From Paracoccus onubensis (GTDB lineage Bacteria; Pseudomonadota; Alphaproteobacteria; Rhodobacterales; Rhodobacteraceae): a DNA stretch of 64,000 nucleotides. The DNA is taken from NCBI RefSeq assembly GCF_003591515.1, contig NZ_QZCG01000001.1:62001-126000 (forward strand), written 5' to 3'. The notes beneath the pieces are model-generated. The model was not told the origin of the DNA and searched no databases. It saw only the letters and a list, made by a program, of their open reading frames with translations. The translations under genes and the position numbers were made by a program. This document shows, in pieces, positions 8,153 through 17,748 of this stretch. Within the stretch, counting starts at the first letter, position 1, and every line of letters begins with the position of its first letter.

Positions 8153-8997
8153 AAACCAATCTCTCGGATCTGTCGCTGACCGCTATAGCGCCGATTGTCT
8201 GGGGCAGCACCTATCTTGTCACGACCCAGTTCCTGCCCGGCTTTTCGCCGATGACCGTCGCCATGCTGCGCGCGCTGCCGGCCGGGCTTCTGCTGCTGGT
8301 GATCATGCGTCAGTTGCCAGCCGGGATCTGGTGGCTGCGGGCCTTTGTCCTTGGCGCTCTCAACATCTCGATCTTTCTCACCATGCTATTCGTCGCGGCA
8401 TACAGGCTTCCCGGCGGTGTGGCGGGCACGGTGCTGTCCGCCCAGCCATTGATCGTGGTCTTCCTCGCCGCGGTCCTGTTGTCGGGCAGGCTGCGGCCCC
8501 TGACAGTCCTGGCCGCGCTGATTGGCATGGGCGGCGTTGCCTTGCTGGTGCTGACCCCAAACGCCTCGCTTGACGCAATCGGCATCGCGGCTGGTCTGGC
8601 GGGGGCGACATCCATGGCGCTGGGAAGCATCCTGGCGCGCAAATGGCAGCCTCCGGTATCGCCGCTTACCTTTACGGCTTGGCAACTGACCTCTGGCGGG
8701 TTGCTGCTGCTGCCGGTCGTTCTGTTTGTCGATCGTGCCATTCCTGTTCCGACGGTTTCCAACCTGCTGGGCCTTGTCTGGCTGGGCCTGATCGGAGCGG
8801 CCGTGACCTATGCGCTCTGGTTCCGCGGAATCGGGCGGCTGGCGCCTTCGGTCGTGTCCTCGCTGCTATTCCTCAGCCCGCTGACCGCTGTGCTGCTTGG
8901 ATGGGTTTTTCTGGGACAGACGCTGAGCATATTGCAGATAACCGGAATCGCGCTTGTTGTCGGAAGCATCTGGCTTAGCCAGCGGGCGAATGACTAG
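8149..8997 (+). CDS. EamA/DMT-family transporter
   Basis: 282 aa, about ten predicted membrane helices arranged as two EamA repeats (roughly residues 8-135 and 145-278). The signature WGSTYLV near the N-terminus and the second repeat with SLLFLSPLTAVLLGW are typical of the drug/metabolite superfamily of inner-membrane exporters. It overlaps the nitroreductase gene by four bases and may export its substrate or product. No specific substrate can be named. Confidence 0.88.
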   Translation: MKTNLSDLSLTAIAPIVWGSTYLVTTQFLPGFSPMTVAMLRALPAGLLLLVIMRQLPAGIWWLRAFVLGALNISIFLTMLFVAAYRLPGGVAGTVLSAQPLIVVFLAAVLLSGRLRPLTVLAALIGMGGVALLVLTPNASLDAIGIAAGLAGATSMALGSILARKWQPPVSPLTFTAWQLTSGGLLLLPVVLFVDRAIPVPTVSNLLGLVWLGLIGAAVTYALWFRGIGRLAPSVVSSLLFLSPLTAVLLGWVFLGQTLSILQITGIALVVGSIWLSQRAND

Positions 8998-9166
8998 GCC
9001 GGGACGCAGAAGCATCTTTGCCCGGATGCGCAAGGGCCGGTTTCAAGGTAAACGGCAAGACGGTCATGCCACTCGTCCCGTCCATAATCTGCCCAAGTGA
9101 TCGGCAGGCTGCCTAAAATTTCCCCTGTCGCCGGACGGGCTTCGTTTCTGTTATCGCGCAGAGACG

Positions 9167-10021
9167 ATGCGTGGTTGCAGCCGCAGGGTCATGGTTTTCA
9201 TTGACGCCATGCTCGACTCGACAGGTCCAACAGTTTTGCAGCGAAGCCACGGTCTGGCCCGGATCATGCTGGGATCCAGGGGGCTGATCGATCTTGCGCA
9301 AGCGGGTTCGGCCAAGGTCATGATGCCGCATGTCGTGGGAAAATGCCCCGAGATCGTTTTTCTGAACACCTCGGGCGGAATGGCCTCCGGCGACCGGCTG
9401 GAATATCATGTCGGGATGCAGGCCGGTTGTCGTGCCGTGGCGACCACCCAGACCGCCGAACGCGCCTATCGCGCGAATGATTGTCCTGCGCGGGCGCAGA
9501 TCCGGTTGACGCTGGGCGCGGGAAGCTGGCTCGATTGGCTGCCGCAGGAAACCATCCTCTTCGATGGTGCAAGGCTGGAGCGGATGACCCGCGTCGATCT
9601 GGGGCCGGGGGCAGGCTGCATGTTGCTGGAGATGATCGTGCTGGGCCGTCAGGCGATGGGCGAGCGGTTGTCGCATCTGCATCTGCACGATCGTCGCGAA
9701 ATATGGCAGGGGGGGCGGATCATTCACCATGACGCGCTGTCGCTGAGTGACGCGGCACTGCCGCGCTTGCAGGATCCGGCCGTACTGAATGGCGCGAAGG
9801 CGATGGCGACTTTGGCGGTGATCGCCTCGCATGCGCCGGATTTGCTGGGCTGCGCCCGCGCGGTTCTGGATGAACCCGGCGTCACTGCGGCGGCAAGCGC
9901 ACCACCCGGACGGCTGATCTTACGGCTGCTTGCCTCTGACGGCTGGCCTTTGCGGCGGCAGATCAACCGGCTGCTCGGGGCGCTTCGTCCTGATCCCTTA
10001 CCACGTATCTGGCAGGTCTGA
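9167..10021 (+). CDS. ureD: urease accessory protein UreD
   Basis: Scaffold that binds apo-urease and, with UreF and UreG, helps deliver nickel to the active site. About 284 aa from ATG 9167. Family motifs are LQRSHGLARIML near the N-terminus, FLNTSGGMASGDRL, TTQTAERAYR, and LDWLPQETILFDGARL. Alternative starts at ATG 9191 or 9212 would still keep the conserved core, so the exact N-terminus is uncertain. First gene of the urease operon, four bases before ureA; the gap of about 170 bases to the upstream exporter gene should hold the operon promoter. Confidence 0.93.
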   Translation: MRGCSRRVMVFIDAMLDSTGPTVLQRSHGLARIMLGSRGLIDLAQAGSAKVMMPHVVGKCPEIVFLNTSGGMASGDRLEYHVGMQAGCRAVATTQTAERAYRANDCPARAQIRLTLGAGSWLDWLPQETILFDGARLERMTRVDLGPGAGCMLLEMIVLGRQAMGERLSHLHLHDRREIWQGGRIIHHDALSLSDAALPRLQDPAVLNGAKAMATLAVIASHAPDLLGCARAVLDEPGVTAAASAPPGRLILRLLASDGWPLRRQINRLLGALRPDPLPRIWQV

Positions 10022-10024
10022 TCC

Positions 10025-10336
10025 ATGAATCTTTCTCCTCGTGAACGCGAGAAACTGTTGGTCTCACTCGCCGCGATGGTTGCCCGGGGGCGATTGCAGC
10101 GCGGCGTCAGGCTGAACCATCCCGAGGCCATCGCCCTGATCACCGATTTCGTCGTCGAGGGTGCCCGCGACGGGCGCAGCGTCGCCGATCTGATGCAGGC
10201 GGGCGCGCATGTGATCACGGCGGATCAATGCATGCAGGGCGTGCCCGAGATGATCGAGGCGGTGCAGGTCGAAGCCACTTTCCCCGACGGCACCAAGCTG
10301 GTCACCGTCCATCATCCGATCCGTCAGGAGGCTTGA
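10025..10336 (+). CDS. ureA: urease gamma subunit
   Basis: 103 aa, the normal gamma-subunit size. Begins [12 protein letters not shown], continues with [17 protein letters not shown], the [11 protein letters not shown] segment and the C-terminal VTVHHPI. Part of the (UreABC)3 cytoplasmic holoenzyme that hydrolyses urea to ammonia and carbamate. It directly follows ureD and abuts ureJ with no spacer, so all are in one transcript. Confidence 0.97.
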   Translation: MNLSPREREKLLVSLAAMVARGRLQRGVRLNHPEAIALITDFVVEGARDGRSVADLMQAGAHVITADQCMQGVPEMIEAVQVEATFPDGTKLVTVHHPIRQEA

Positions 10337-10900
10337 ATGAAAAGATTTTCCATCCATATCGCCGCGATCTTCTTCCTGCCCGGATCGGCATTCGCGCATC
10401 CCGGCCATGAAAGCGGGCAGTTCATCGGCGGGCTGTCCCATCCCGTCGCCGGGGCCGATCACCTGCTGGCCATGATCGCGCTTGGCCTGCTGGCGGCGCA
10501 GCTTGGCGGTCGGGCGCTTTGGGCGCTGCCTGCCGGATTCGTCGCCACGATGATCGCGGGCGGTCTATGGGGCTGGGCGGGGCTGCCCTTCCCCGGCGCC
10601 GAGCCGATGATCCTTGCCTCGGTGGTTATCCTTGGCGCATTGGTTGCCATGGTCATGCGCCTGCCTCTGACGGTGCTGCTTCCCGGCGTCGCGCTGTTCG
10701 GCTTTGCTCATGGTTGGGCGCATGGTGCGGAAGGCCCGGCGCAGGGGATGATCCCCTATGCCATCGGCTTCGCTGCCGCGACCATGGGATTGCATCTGCT
10801 GGGGATCGCGATGGGCAGATTGATCGGGCGTGGCGCGCTTTTGCGGGGGCTTGGGGGTGGCACGGCGCTGGCCGGTCTGGCTCTGGCGGTTGCGGGCTAG
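10337..10900 (+). CDS. ureJ: HupE/UreJ-family nickel permease
   Basis: 187 aa inner-membrane protein with an N-terminal signal-like segment followed by about five or six hydrophobic helices. The HupE/UreJ signature HPxxGxDHLLAM is present as SHPVAGADHLLAM near residue 40, along with histidines in FAHGWAHGAEG that probably contact nickel. Supplies Ni2+ for the urease active site. Inserted between ureA and ureB, an arrangement common in alphaproteobacterial urease operons. Confidence 0.93.
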   Translation: MKRFSIHIAAIFFLPGSAFAHPGHESGQFIGGLSHPVAGADHLLAMIALGLLAAQLGGRALWALPAGFVATMIAGGLWGWAGLPFPGAEPMILASVVILGALVAMVMRLPLTVLLPGVALFGFAHGWAHGAEGPAQGMIPYAIGFAAATMGLHLLGIAMGRLIGRGALLRGLGGGTALAGLALAVAG

Positions 10901-10903
10901 GCC

Positions 10904-11209
10904 ATGATCCCCGGTGAAATCTTTCCCGCGAAAGGCGCCATCGTGCTGAACGAGGACCGCGAAGCGATTGTTCTGCTGGTCGCCAATTCAGGAGACCGCC
11001 CGATTCAGGTCGGCAGCCATTATCACTTCGCGGAAACCAATCCGGCGCTGCAATTCGACCGCACCACCGCACGCGGCATGCGTCTGTCCATTCCCGCCGG
11101 CACTGCCGTCCGGTTCGAGCCGGGGCAGTCGCGCGAGGTCCGCTTGATCCCTTATGCCGGGCAGCGGATCGTGCAGGGGTTCCGCAAAGAGATCATGGGG
11201 GCGCTGTGA
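10904..11209 (+). CDS. ureB: urease beta subunit
   Basis: 101 aa, beginning MIPGEIFP and containing [16 protein letters not shown], the [10 protein letters not shown] segment and the [12 protein letters not shown] strand, all hallmarks of the beta subunit. Structural component of the urease trimer. Its TGA shares bases with the ureC start region. Confidence 0.97.
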   Translation: MIPGEIFPAKGAIVLNEDREAIVLLVANSGDRPIQVGSHYHFAETNPALQFDRTTARGMRLSIPAGTAVRFEPGQSREVRLIPYAGQRIVQGFRKEIMGAL

Positions 11210-12894
11210 TGGTGAGCCTTTCCCGCGCCGATTACGCGGCAATGTATGGCCCGACCACGGGCGACCGGATCCGGCTGGCCGATACGGAACTGGTGATCGA
11301 GGTCGAGCGCGATCTGACCATTCCCGGAGAAGAGGTCAAGTTCGGCGGCGGCAAGGTGGTGCGCGACGGCATGGGGCAAAGCCAGGTCACGCGCGAGGGC
11401 GGCGCGATGGATACCGTCATCACCGGCGTCGTCCTGTTCGATCATCAGGGCATCACCAAGGCGGATATCGGATTGAAGGATGGCCTCATCGCCGGGATCG
11501 GCAAGGCGGGCAATCCCGACACGCAGCCCGGCGTCACGCTGATCATCGGCCCGGGAACCGAGATCATCGCGGGCGAGGGGCGTATCCTGACCCCCGGCGG
11601 CTTCGATTGCCATATCCACTATATCTGCCCGCAACAGGTCGATCACGCGCTGCATTCCGGCGTGACCACACTGCTGGGCGGCGGCACCGGCCCCGCGCAT
11701 GGGACTCTGGCCACGACCTGCACTCCCGGCCCGTGGCATATTGCCCGGATGCTGGAAGCCTGCGCCGATCTGCCGGTGAATATCGGCGTGGCGGGCAAGG
11801 GCAATGCCTCTCGCCCCGAACCGCTGGAGGAACAGATCCGCGCCGGGGCCTGCGCGTTGAAACTGCACGAGGACTGGGGCACCACCCCTGCCGCCATCGA
11901 CAACTGCCTGAGCGTGGCGGATCGGATGGATGTGCAGGTGATGATCCATACCGACACGCTGAACGAATCCGGCTTTGTCGAGGATACGATGGCCGCCATC
12001 GCAGGCCGCACGATCCACGCCTATCACACCGAGGGCGCGGGCGGCGGCCATGCCCCCGATATCATCCGCATGGTGGGGATGGGCAATGTGCTGCCCTCAT
12101 CCACCAATCCGACGCGGCCCTATACCGCCAACACGATCGAAGAGCATCTGGATATGCTGATGGTCTGTCATCACCTTGACCGCCGGGTGCCCGAGGATGT
12201 CGCCTTCGCCGAAAGCCGCATCCGGCGCGAGACCATCGCCGCCGAGGATATCCTGCACGATCTGGGCGCCTTCAGCGTGATCTCATCGGATAGTCAGGCG
12301 ATGGGGCGGATCGGCGAGGTCATCATCCGCACATGGCAGACCGCCGACAAGATGCGCCGCCAGCGCGGGCGATTGCCGGGCGAACAGGGGCAGAACGACA
12401 ACCTTCGCGCCCGCCGCTACATCGCCAAATATACGATCAATCCGGCCATCGTGCATGGCGTCAGCAGCCATATCGGCAGCATCACTCCCGGCAAGCGCGC
12501 CGATCTGGTGCTGTGGTCGCCTGCATTCTTTGGCGTCAAGCCCGAGATGGTGCTGGTCGGCGGTCAGATCAGCGTGGCGCAGATGGGCGATCCGAACGGT
12601 TCGATCCCGGTTCAGCCGGTCTTCAGCCGGCCGATGTGGGGGCATAGCGGGCGGGCTTCGGCACTGTTCGTCTCGGGCGCGGGACTGGAGGCCGGAGCGG
12701 GCGATGGCTTGGACAAAACGCTGATCGCGGTCGCGAATACGCGTGGCATCGGCAAGGCGGATATGGTGCTGAACGATTCCATGCCCGAAATCGAGGTCGA
12801 TCCCGAAACATACGAGGTGCGGGCGAATGGCGAATTGCTGAGCTGCGAGCCCGCGACCGAGTTGCCGATGGCGCAACGCTATTTCCTGTATTGA
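11209..12894 (+). CDS. ureC: urease alpha (catalytic) subunit
   Basis: 561 aa amidohydrolase with the dinuclear nickel centre. Nickel ligands are visible at the expected spots: His135 and His137 (in [12 protein letters not shown]), the carbamylated Lys218 (ALKLHEDWG), His247 (MIHTDTL), His273 ([10 protein letters not shown]) and an Asp in [12 protein letters not shown] near residue 360. The flap-region VCHHLD is also intact, so the enzyme should be active. Start may be GTG 11206 or ATG 11209; both overlap the ureB stop. Positions run one ahead of the classical Klebsiella numbering, showing near-standard length. Confidence 0.98.
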   Translation: MVSLSRADYAAMYGPTTGDRIRLADTELVIEVERDLTIPGEEVKFGGGKVVRDGMGQSQVTREGGAMDTVITGVVLFDHQGITKADIGLKDGLIAGIGKAGNPDTQPGVTLIIGPGTEIIAGEGRILTPGGFDCHIHYICPQQVDHALHSGVTTLLGGGTGPAHGTLATTCTPGPWHIARMLEACADLPVNIGVAGKGNASRPEPLEEQIRAGACALKLHEDWGTTPAAIDNCLSVADRMDVQVMIHTDTLNESGFVEDTMAAIAGRTIHAYHTEGAGGGHAPDIIRMVGMGNVLPSSTNPTRPYTANTIEEHLDMLMVCHHLDRRVPEDVAFAESRIRRETIAAEDILHDLGAFSVISSDSQAMGRIGEVIIRTWQTADKMRRQRGRLPGEQGQNDNLRARRYIAKYTINPAIVHGVSSHIGSITPGKRADLVLWSPAFFGVKPEMVLVGGQISVAQMGDPNGSIPVQPVFSRPMWGHSGRASALFVSGAGLEAGAGDGLDKTLIAVANTRGIGKADMVLNDSMPEIEVDPETYEVRANGELLSCEPATELPMAQRYFLY

Positions 12895-12901
12895 GACGAA
12901 C

Positions 12902-13384
12902 ATGATCCCCCATTGCCACCACATCACCCGCGATGCCGCCTCGTCCTCCGACACGCCTTCCGATGGCGAGGTCACGCTTGATTACGACGCCCGCCTGCTG
13001 CGTCGAAAACGGCTGGTCTGCGATAGCGGCGATTTCCTTGTCGATCTGCCGGAGGTCACCAGCCTTGACGATGGCGATGCCTTCGAATTGTCGGATGGGC
13101 GGCGCATCACCGTTCGCGCGGCGGCGGAGCCGGTGCTGGTGATCCGGGGCGCGTTGGCGCGGCTTGCCTGGCATATCGGAAATCGTCATACGCCCTGCCG
13201 GATCGAACCGGACAGGCTGATCATTCGCGCCGATCATGTGCTGGAAGCCATGCTGCGCAAGCTGGGTGCGCAGATCGAACATGCCATGCTGCCCTTTGCC
13301 CCGGAAGGCGGCGCCTATGGTCATGGCCGCACTTTCGGCCATGATCACGGTCACACACATGACCATCATCACGATCACGCCTGA
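12902..13384 (+). CDS. ureE: urease accessory protein UreE, nickel metallochaperone
   Basis: 160 aa. N-terminal peptide-binding domain and a C-terminal metal-binding domain with HIGNRHTPCRIE and ADHVLEAML, including the conserved interface histidine. The C-terminus is a histidine-rich tail of about 25 residues ([16 protein letters not shown]...), as in nickel-storing UreE proteins. Donates nickel to UreG and the UreDFG complex. Its 3' end overlaps the ureF start by about 26 bases in another frame. Confidence 0.95.
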   Translation: MIPHCHHITRDAASSSDTPSDGEVTLDYDARLLRRKRLVCDSGDFLVDLPEVTSLDDGDAFELSDGRRITVRAAAEPVLVIRGALARLAWHIGNRHTPCRIEPDRLIIRADHVLEAMLRKLGAQIEHAMLPFAPEGGAYGHGRTFGHDHGHTHDHHHDHA

Positions 13385-14012
13385 AGCCGCCCGCCTGCGA
13401 CTGGCGCAATATCTGTCACCGGCTTTCCCGGTCGGCGGCTTTGCATGGTCGCAGGGGCTGGAATGGGCGATGGATCAGGGAATCGTGACCCGCGCCACCT
13501 TGGCCCAATGGCTGGCCGATTGGCTGGATCACGGCTGTGGCTGGACCGATGCCGTACTGGTCGCCCTGTCGCTGCGCCCCGGTGCCGAATACCCGGCGCT
13601 GGACGATCTTGCCCGCGCCGCCTGCATGAGCGCGCAACGCCTGATGGAGACGGTCGAGCAGGGCGCGGCCTTTGCCGCCAATCTCACCGCGATGACCGGC
13701 AGAGCTCATCCCGCCGCCGCCCTGCCGGTCGCGTTCGGGCGTGCCTGCGCGGGATTTCCATTGCCCGCGCCTGAAATGATCGCGGCATTCCTGCAAGCGC
13801 AGGCCGGTTCACTGGTGTCCGCCGCGATACGTTTCATGCCGCTTGGACCTGTCGAGGGCCAGCGGATGATCTCGGGCCTGCAGCCGGCGCTGCTTGCGAC
13901 TGCTGCTCGCACGATATCGGCCAGCGAAGCCGAACTGACCAGCGCGACATGGGGGGCCGATATCGCCGCCATGTCGCATGAAACCATGAGCACAAGGATA
14001 TTCCGGTCATGA
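13359..14012 (+). CDS. ureF: urease accessory protein UreF
   Basis: About 217 aa, all-helical partner of UreD that gates the GTPase cycle of UreG. Family motifs are [19 protein letters not shown] near the N-terminus and a C-terminal region ending [13 protein letters not shown], the usual UreF tail. ATG 13359 gives a standard N-terminus ([13 protein letters not shown]) and overlaps the His-rich end of ureE; ATG 13341 is an alternative six codons upstream. The stop overlaps the ureG start by ATGA. Confidence 0.93.
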   Translation: MTIITITPEAARLRLAQYLSPAFPVGGFAWSQGLEWAMDQGIVTRATLAQWLADWLDHGCGWTDAVLVALSLRPGAEYPALDDLARAACMSAQRLMETVEQGAAFAANLTAMTGRAHPAAALPVAFGRACAGFPLPAPEMIAAFLQAQAGSLVSAAIRFMPLGPVEGQRMISGLQPALLATAARTISASEAELTSATWGADIAAMSHETMSTRIFRS

Positions 14013-14641
14013 GCCAAAACGGCCCCCTTCGCGTCGGTATCGGCGGTCCCGTCGGGGCAGGGAAGACCACCCTGACCGAGCAAATCGCCCGCGCGCTTGC
14101 GCCGCGCCTGTCGATGGCCGTCATCACCAATGACATCTACACGCGTGAGGATGCCGAGGCCCTTATGCGCGCGCAGGTGCTGCCGGACGAACGGATCCGG
14201 GGCGTCGAGACCGGCGGCTGCCCGCATACCGCGATCCGCGAAGATGCCAGCATCAATCTTGCGGCGATCGCCGATCTGAACGCCGCCTTTCCCGATCTGG
14301 AACTGGTGCTGATCGAATCGGGTGGCGATAATCTGGCGGCGACATTTTCGCCCGAGCTGGCGGATCTGACCATCTATGTCATCGATACCGCTGCCGGTCA
14401 GGACATTCCCCGCAAACGCGGCCCCGGCCTTGCCCGTTCGGATCTGCTGGTGGTGAACAAGACCGATCTTGCGCCGCATGTGGGCGTCGATGCCGGGTTG
14501 CTGGAAACCGATTCCCGCCATGCCCGGGGATCGCGGCCGGTCGTGATGGCATCGCTGCGTGCCGGCAGGGGCGTCGATCCGATCGTCGATTTCCTGATCC
14601 GCGAAGGCGGGCTGCAGCCACGGCAATCACCTTCCCGCTAA
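14009..14641 (+). CDS. ureG: urease accessory protein UreG, GTPase
   Basis: 210 aa SIMIBI GTPase that couples GTP hydrolysis to nickel insertion. P-loop GGPVGAGKT at residues 12-20, the metal-binding CPH motif in [22 protein letters not shown], and the nucleotide-specificity motif NKTDL. Last gene of the urease operon, followed by a copy of the dispersed intergenic repeat and the convergent AraC gene. Confidence 0.97.
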   Translation: MSQNGPLRVGIGGPVGAGKTTLTEQIARALAPRLSMAVITNDIYTREDAEALMRAQVLPDERIRGVETGGCPHTAIREDASINLAAIADLNAAFPDLELVLIESGGDNLAATFSPELADLTIYVIDTAAGQDIPRKRGPGLARSDLLVVNKTDLAPHVGVDAGLLETDSRHARGSRPVVMASLRAGRGVDPIVDFLIREGGLQPRQSPSR

Positions 14642-14670
14642 AGCATGCCGCGCCTGTCTCGCGTCCTCCC

Positions 14671-14794
14671 CTTCTTCTTTGTCCAAATACCTTGGGGGTC
14701 GCCGGCGGGTCGCGCCACTGGTCCGAGAGACCTGCCGGCGACGGGGCACCGCCCCCGGCCATCGCGGGACGCAAATAACCGGCGTTTCCGATTC
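14671..14794 (+). repeat. dispersed intergenic repeat, copy 2
   Basis: A 124-base near-copy of the element at 5843-5965, starting with the identical CTTCTTCTTTGTCCAAATAC. It fills the gap between the convergent 3' ends of ureG and the AraC gene almost completely. Internal complementary GC-rich blocks could fold in either direction, so a role as a two-way terminator is plausible. Confidence 0.8.
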
Positions 14795-14807
14795 CACGCG
14801 ACAGGCT

Positions 14808-15773
14808 CTAGGATGCGATCCTGCGCCTGTGGTTTCCCGGCGAGACGCCGATCACCCGTTTGAAGGCCCGGGTGAAAGCGGCTTGCGAGCCATAACCCAT
14901 CTTATGCGCCACGGCCGCCACCGAGCTGCCTTCCTGTTCCAGCCATTGCGCGGCAATCCGCATCCGCAGGTCGGTGACATAGCGCAGCGGACTTACACCC
15001 ACGACCGTCACGAAGCGATCCGAAAATACCGATCGCGAAGCGCCCATCAGGCCCGCCATCGTCGGAATATCCCAGTCGCGGCCGGGATCCTTGTGCAATT
15101 CGGCCAATACCCGGGCAAGGCGGGGATCGCGCAGCCCGGTGATCACGCCCGACAGGTTGTCACAGCCGCATTCCACCCATCCGCGAACGATCAATGCGGC
15201 GATGACATCCGCAAGCCGGGCAAGGATACCCGCCGAGCCGGGGCGGTCCTGTGCCATCTCGCTTTCCATTGCGGCAAGGATCGCATGCATCTCGGGCTGA
15301 CGGTCAAGAAGTGCGCCGACGGACATCGCATCCGGCATCAGGCCGACCAGAGGATGCATCGTGACCAGATCAAGCTCCATCGCGCCGGTCAGGACGATCG
15401 TGTCTCTGGTTCTGCAGGCGGCCGCGTCACAGGCTTTGACCTCGCAGAACGCCTGACAGACCCGTTCCGGTTCGTAACTGCCGAAATCCCGCGCCGCCAC
15501 CCGGGGGCCTGACAGCAATCGATGCGGTTGCGCGCGCGGGATCAGCACCGCATCCCCGGCCTGCATCAGGCGGGGCGCTGCATCGGGCAGAAGCAGCAGC
15601 GCCTCTCCCTGGCCGATGAAGTGGAACCGTGCCCCGTCATCGGCGCGGAAATTGATTCCGAAAGGCGGCGACAGGCGCAGACGCCAATAGCTTGCCCCGC
15701 GCAGGCGCATTCCAAGAAGCACCTCGCTGATGGCGTCGGGTTTATTTTGCGTTTCGGTGTTTCGATCAAACAT
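14808..15773 (-). CDS. AraC-family transcriptional regulator with cupin-like sensor
   Basis: 321 aa. N-terminal AraC-binding cupin domain (about residues 20-170) and C-terminal tandem helix-turn-helix (about 215-318), with the diagnostic VAHKMGYGSQAAFTRAFKRVIGVSPGNHRR. Two Cys-containing segments (KACDAAACRT near 143-150 and VECGCDN near 220) are unusual and might sense metal or redox, which is speculation. Divergent from the MFS transporter. The ATG at 15773 is chosen because upstream codons in frame lie antisense to the transporter. Confidence 0.88.
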   Translation of the reverse strand: MFDRNTETQNKPDAISEVLLGMRLRGASYWRLRLSPPFGINFRADDGARFHFIGQGEALLLLPDAAPRLMQAGDAVLIPRAQPHRLLSGPRVAARDFGSYEPERVCQAFCEVKACDAAACRTRDTIVLTGAMELDLVTMHPLVGLMPDAMSVGALLDRQPEMHAILAAMESEMAQDRPGSAGILARLADVIAALIVRGWVECGCDNLSGVITGLRDPRLARVLAELHKDPGRDWDIPTMAGLMGASRSVFSDRFVTVVGVSPLRYVTDLRMRIAAQWLEQEGSSVAAVAHKMGYGSQAAFTRAFKRVIGVSPGNHRRRIAS

Positions 15774-15792
15774 GCCGGATAAACTGGCATGG

Positions 15793-15842
15793 TTTGTCCG
15801 GATTTCCAAGCCAATTTCTGTCCGGGGAGCGCTTAGGACAAA
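15793..15842. promoter_or_regulatory. candidate AraC operator region
   Basis: The 79-base gap between the AraC gene and the MFS gene holds TTTGTCC at 15793-15799, CTGTCCGG at 15818-15825 and the inverted GGACAAA at 15836-15842. Repeated GTCC words in both orientations are consistent with AraC half-sites controlling the divergent genes. Confidence 0.4.
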
Positions 15843-15852
15843 GGGACAGAAT

Positions 15853-17061
15853 ATGGCTACGGATATATCGCTGATCGATGCGCCGGACCGGGCAACCGCG
15901 GAAAGGCCGCAGGCGGAGGATCGCCCGGCCTGGGGCGCGGTCTTTTCAATGTCGCTGGGCGTGTTTGCGCTGGTGACTGCAGAATTTCTTCCTGCAAGCC
16001 TTCTGACGCCTTTGGCCGAGGGATTGCAGATCAGCAAGGGCGCGGCCGGGCAGGCGGTCACGGCGACGGCACTGGTCGCCCTGATAACCAGCCTGTTCAT
16101 CTCGGTCGCCACGCGCGGCCTCGATCGAAGATGGGTGCTGATGGGATTTTCGGTTCTGCTGGTGATATCGAACCTGATCGTTGCCGGCGCGCCGGGTCTT
16201 GTCATGCTGCTGGTCGGGCGGATCCTGATGGGCATCGCCCTGGGCGGATTCTGGAGCTTGTCTGTCGCGACCGTCATGCGGCTGGTCCCCGAGCAGGCGA
16301 TCCCGCGCGCGCTTGCGATCATGTTCATGGGCGTTTCCGCAGCAACCGTGTTTGCGGTGCCTGTCGGCAGCTATCTGGGCGCGTTGATCGGCTGGCGCGG
16401 GGTGTTCGTCGCGGCGACCGGGCTGGCGCTGCTGGCATTGCTTGTTCAATATCTGACGCTGCCGGCACTTCCTGCGCGCGGCAATAACCGGATGGGCGCG
16501 TTGGTCCAGGTTCTTGGCCGCCCGGGCATCGGCATCGGTATGCTTGCGGTGCTTCTGGTTTTTGCGGGGCATTTCACCTTTTTCACCTATATCCGCCCGT
16601 TTCTGGAAAATGTCACCTCGGTCGGGATTGAAGGCGTGACGGTCATCCTGTTCGGATTCGGCCTGGCGAATTTCGCCGGAACCTATCTGGTTGCCTTCGT
16701 GATCGAGCGTTCCTTGCGTCTGGCGCTGCTGATGATGCCGCTGGTCATGGCCGTTATCGCCCTGTTGCTGACAACGATCGGAGGGGTCGCGGTCGTGGAT
16801 GCTTCGCTGATCGCGCTTTGGGGACTGGTCTTTGCCGGCGTGCCGGTATCCTGGTCGACATGGATCACCCGCGCATTGCCCGATGAGGCCGAGGCCGGCG
16901 GCGGTCTTATCGTCGCCGCGATCAACTTCGCCATTGCCACAGGGGCCGGAATCGGCGGCGCATTGCTGGAATTCACGGGGCCCAGAGGCGTCTTTCTTGC
17001 AAGCGGCGTCATATTGGTCGTGGCGGTGGTCACCATCGCGGGCCGGGTCAGACCGGAATGA
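15853..17061 (+). CDS. MFS transporter, drug/sugar efflux type
   Basis: 402 aa, 12 predicted helices, major facilitator superfamily. The AraJ/NepI-like branch pattern is visible: SLGVFALVTAEFLPASLLTPLAEGL in helix 1 and RGLDRRWVLMGFS in the loop between helices 2 and 3, with LVGRILMGIALGGFWSL following. Exporters of this group expel purine nucleosides, sugars or drugs. Likely regulated by the divergent AraC protein. Start at ATG 15853 follows a weak GGGACAG ribosome binding site. Confidence 0.88.
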   Translation: MATDISLIDAPDRATAERPQAEDRPAWGAVFSMSLGVFALVTAEFLPASLLTPLAEGLQISKGAAGQAVTATALVALITSLFISVATRGLDRRWVLMGFSVLLVISNLIVAGAPGLVMLLVGRILMGIALGGFWSLSVATVMRLVPEQAIPRALAIMFMGVSAATVFAVPVGSYLGALIGWRGVFVAATGLALLALLVQYLTLPALPARGNNRMGALVQVLGRPGIGIGMLAVLLVFAGHFTFFTYIRPFLENVTSVGIEGVTVILFGFGLANFAGTYLVAFVIERSLRLALLMMPLVMAVIALLLTTIGGVAVVDASLIALWGLVFAGVPVSWSTWITRALPDEAEAGGGLIVAAINFAIATGAGIGGALLEFTGPRGVFLASGVILVVAVVTIAGRVRPE

Positions 17062-17129
17062 CAACCGCGCGGGCCCGGCAGGGATCGGGCCTGCGCTTTC
17101 CGGCCATGCCCGGAATGCGGGTGACGATA

Positions 17130-17555
17130 TCACCCCGCCGCCGGCGGTATTTCCGGGTTCCAGACGATTTCCCACAGATGCCCGTCAGGATCACGAAAAT
17201 ACCCGGCGTAACCGCCATAGAATGTGTCCTGCGGCGTCTTGATGATCTCTGCGCCCGCGCGTCTTGCGGTCTCCATCACCTCGTCGACCTCTTCGCGGCG
17301 CAGGACATTATGCCCGATGGTGACGGCGGTGGAACTGACGGGCTGTTTCGGCAGGCCGGTATCGTGGGAAATATCGTCTTGCGCCCAAAGCGCGAGTATC
17401 AGCCCGCCCGACAATTCGAAAAAGACCACCGCGCCATGCGCGAACTCCTGCCCCATGATGCCCCTGGTCGGCAGGCCAAGACCGTCGCGATAGAAGATCA
17501 GCGATTGTTCAAGATCGGCAACGCCAAGCGTGAGAACGGAAATTACAGGTTTCAT
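17130..17555 (-). CDS. VOC-superfamily (glyoxalase/dioxygenase-like) protein
   Basis: 141 aa, two beta-alpha-beta-beta-beta modules. N-terminal SVLTLGVADLEQSLIFYRDGLGL and C-terminal GYFRDPDGHLWEIVWNP are the standard VOC motifs with the metal-binding His and Glu at the end. Members include glyoxalase I, fosfomycin resistance enzymes and bleomycin-binding proteins; this one is not assignable. ATG 17555 is preferred to ATG 17561 because AAGGG lies 8 bases upstream of it. Same strand as, and about 190 bases downstream of, the class A beta-lactamase. Confidence 0.85.
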   Translation of the reverse strand: MKPVISVLTLGVADLEQSLIFYRDGLGLPTRGIMGQEFAHGAVVFFELSGGLILALWAQDDISHDTGLPKQPVSSTAVTIGHNVLRREEVDEVMETARRAGAEIIKTPQDTFYGGYAGYFRDPDGHLWEIVWNPEIPPAAG

Positions 17556-17667
17556 GTCCATACCCTTTCTATCGGCACCTGCAAGATGCAGGCACCCTGA
17601 TAGTCCTGGGCCGTCATCAAAGTAACGGAAGGACCCGCCACGCGGGGGCCGGGCCAACCTTCCCGAG

Positions 17668-17699
17668 CCTAACCTGTTTCGGACGGATAAAAGGTTAGG
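17668..17699. terminator. inverted repeat between bla and the VOC gene
   Basis: CCTAACC at 17668-17674 and GGTTAGG at 17693-17699, a perfect 7-base dyad with an 18-base centre, about 50 bases after the class A beta-lactamase stop. Could be a terminator of the bla unit or a leader element of the VOC gene; no T-run is visible. Confidence 0.3.
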
Positions 17700-17748
17700 T
17701 CGGCAGGCGCGGGGTGTCAATCTTGCCCCGCGTGGCACCCGGATGCCG

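Noticed and set aside
15946..17175. Open frame of about 409 codons antisense to the MFS gene
   Set aside because: The plus strand encodes a clear 12-helix transporter; the antisense product is Gln/Arg/Asp-rich and resembles nothing.
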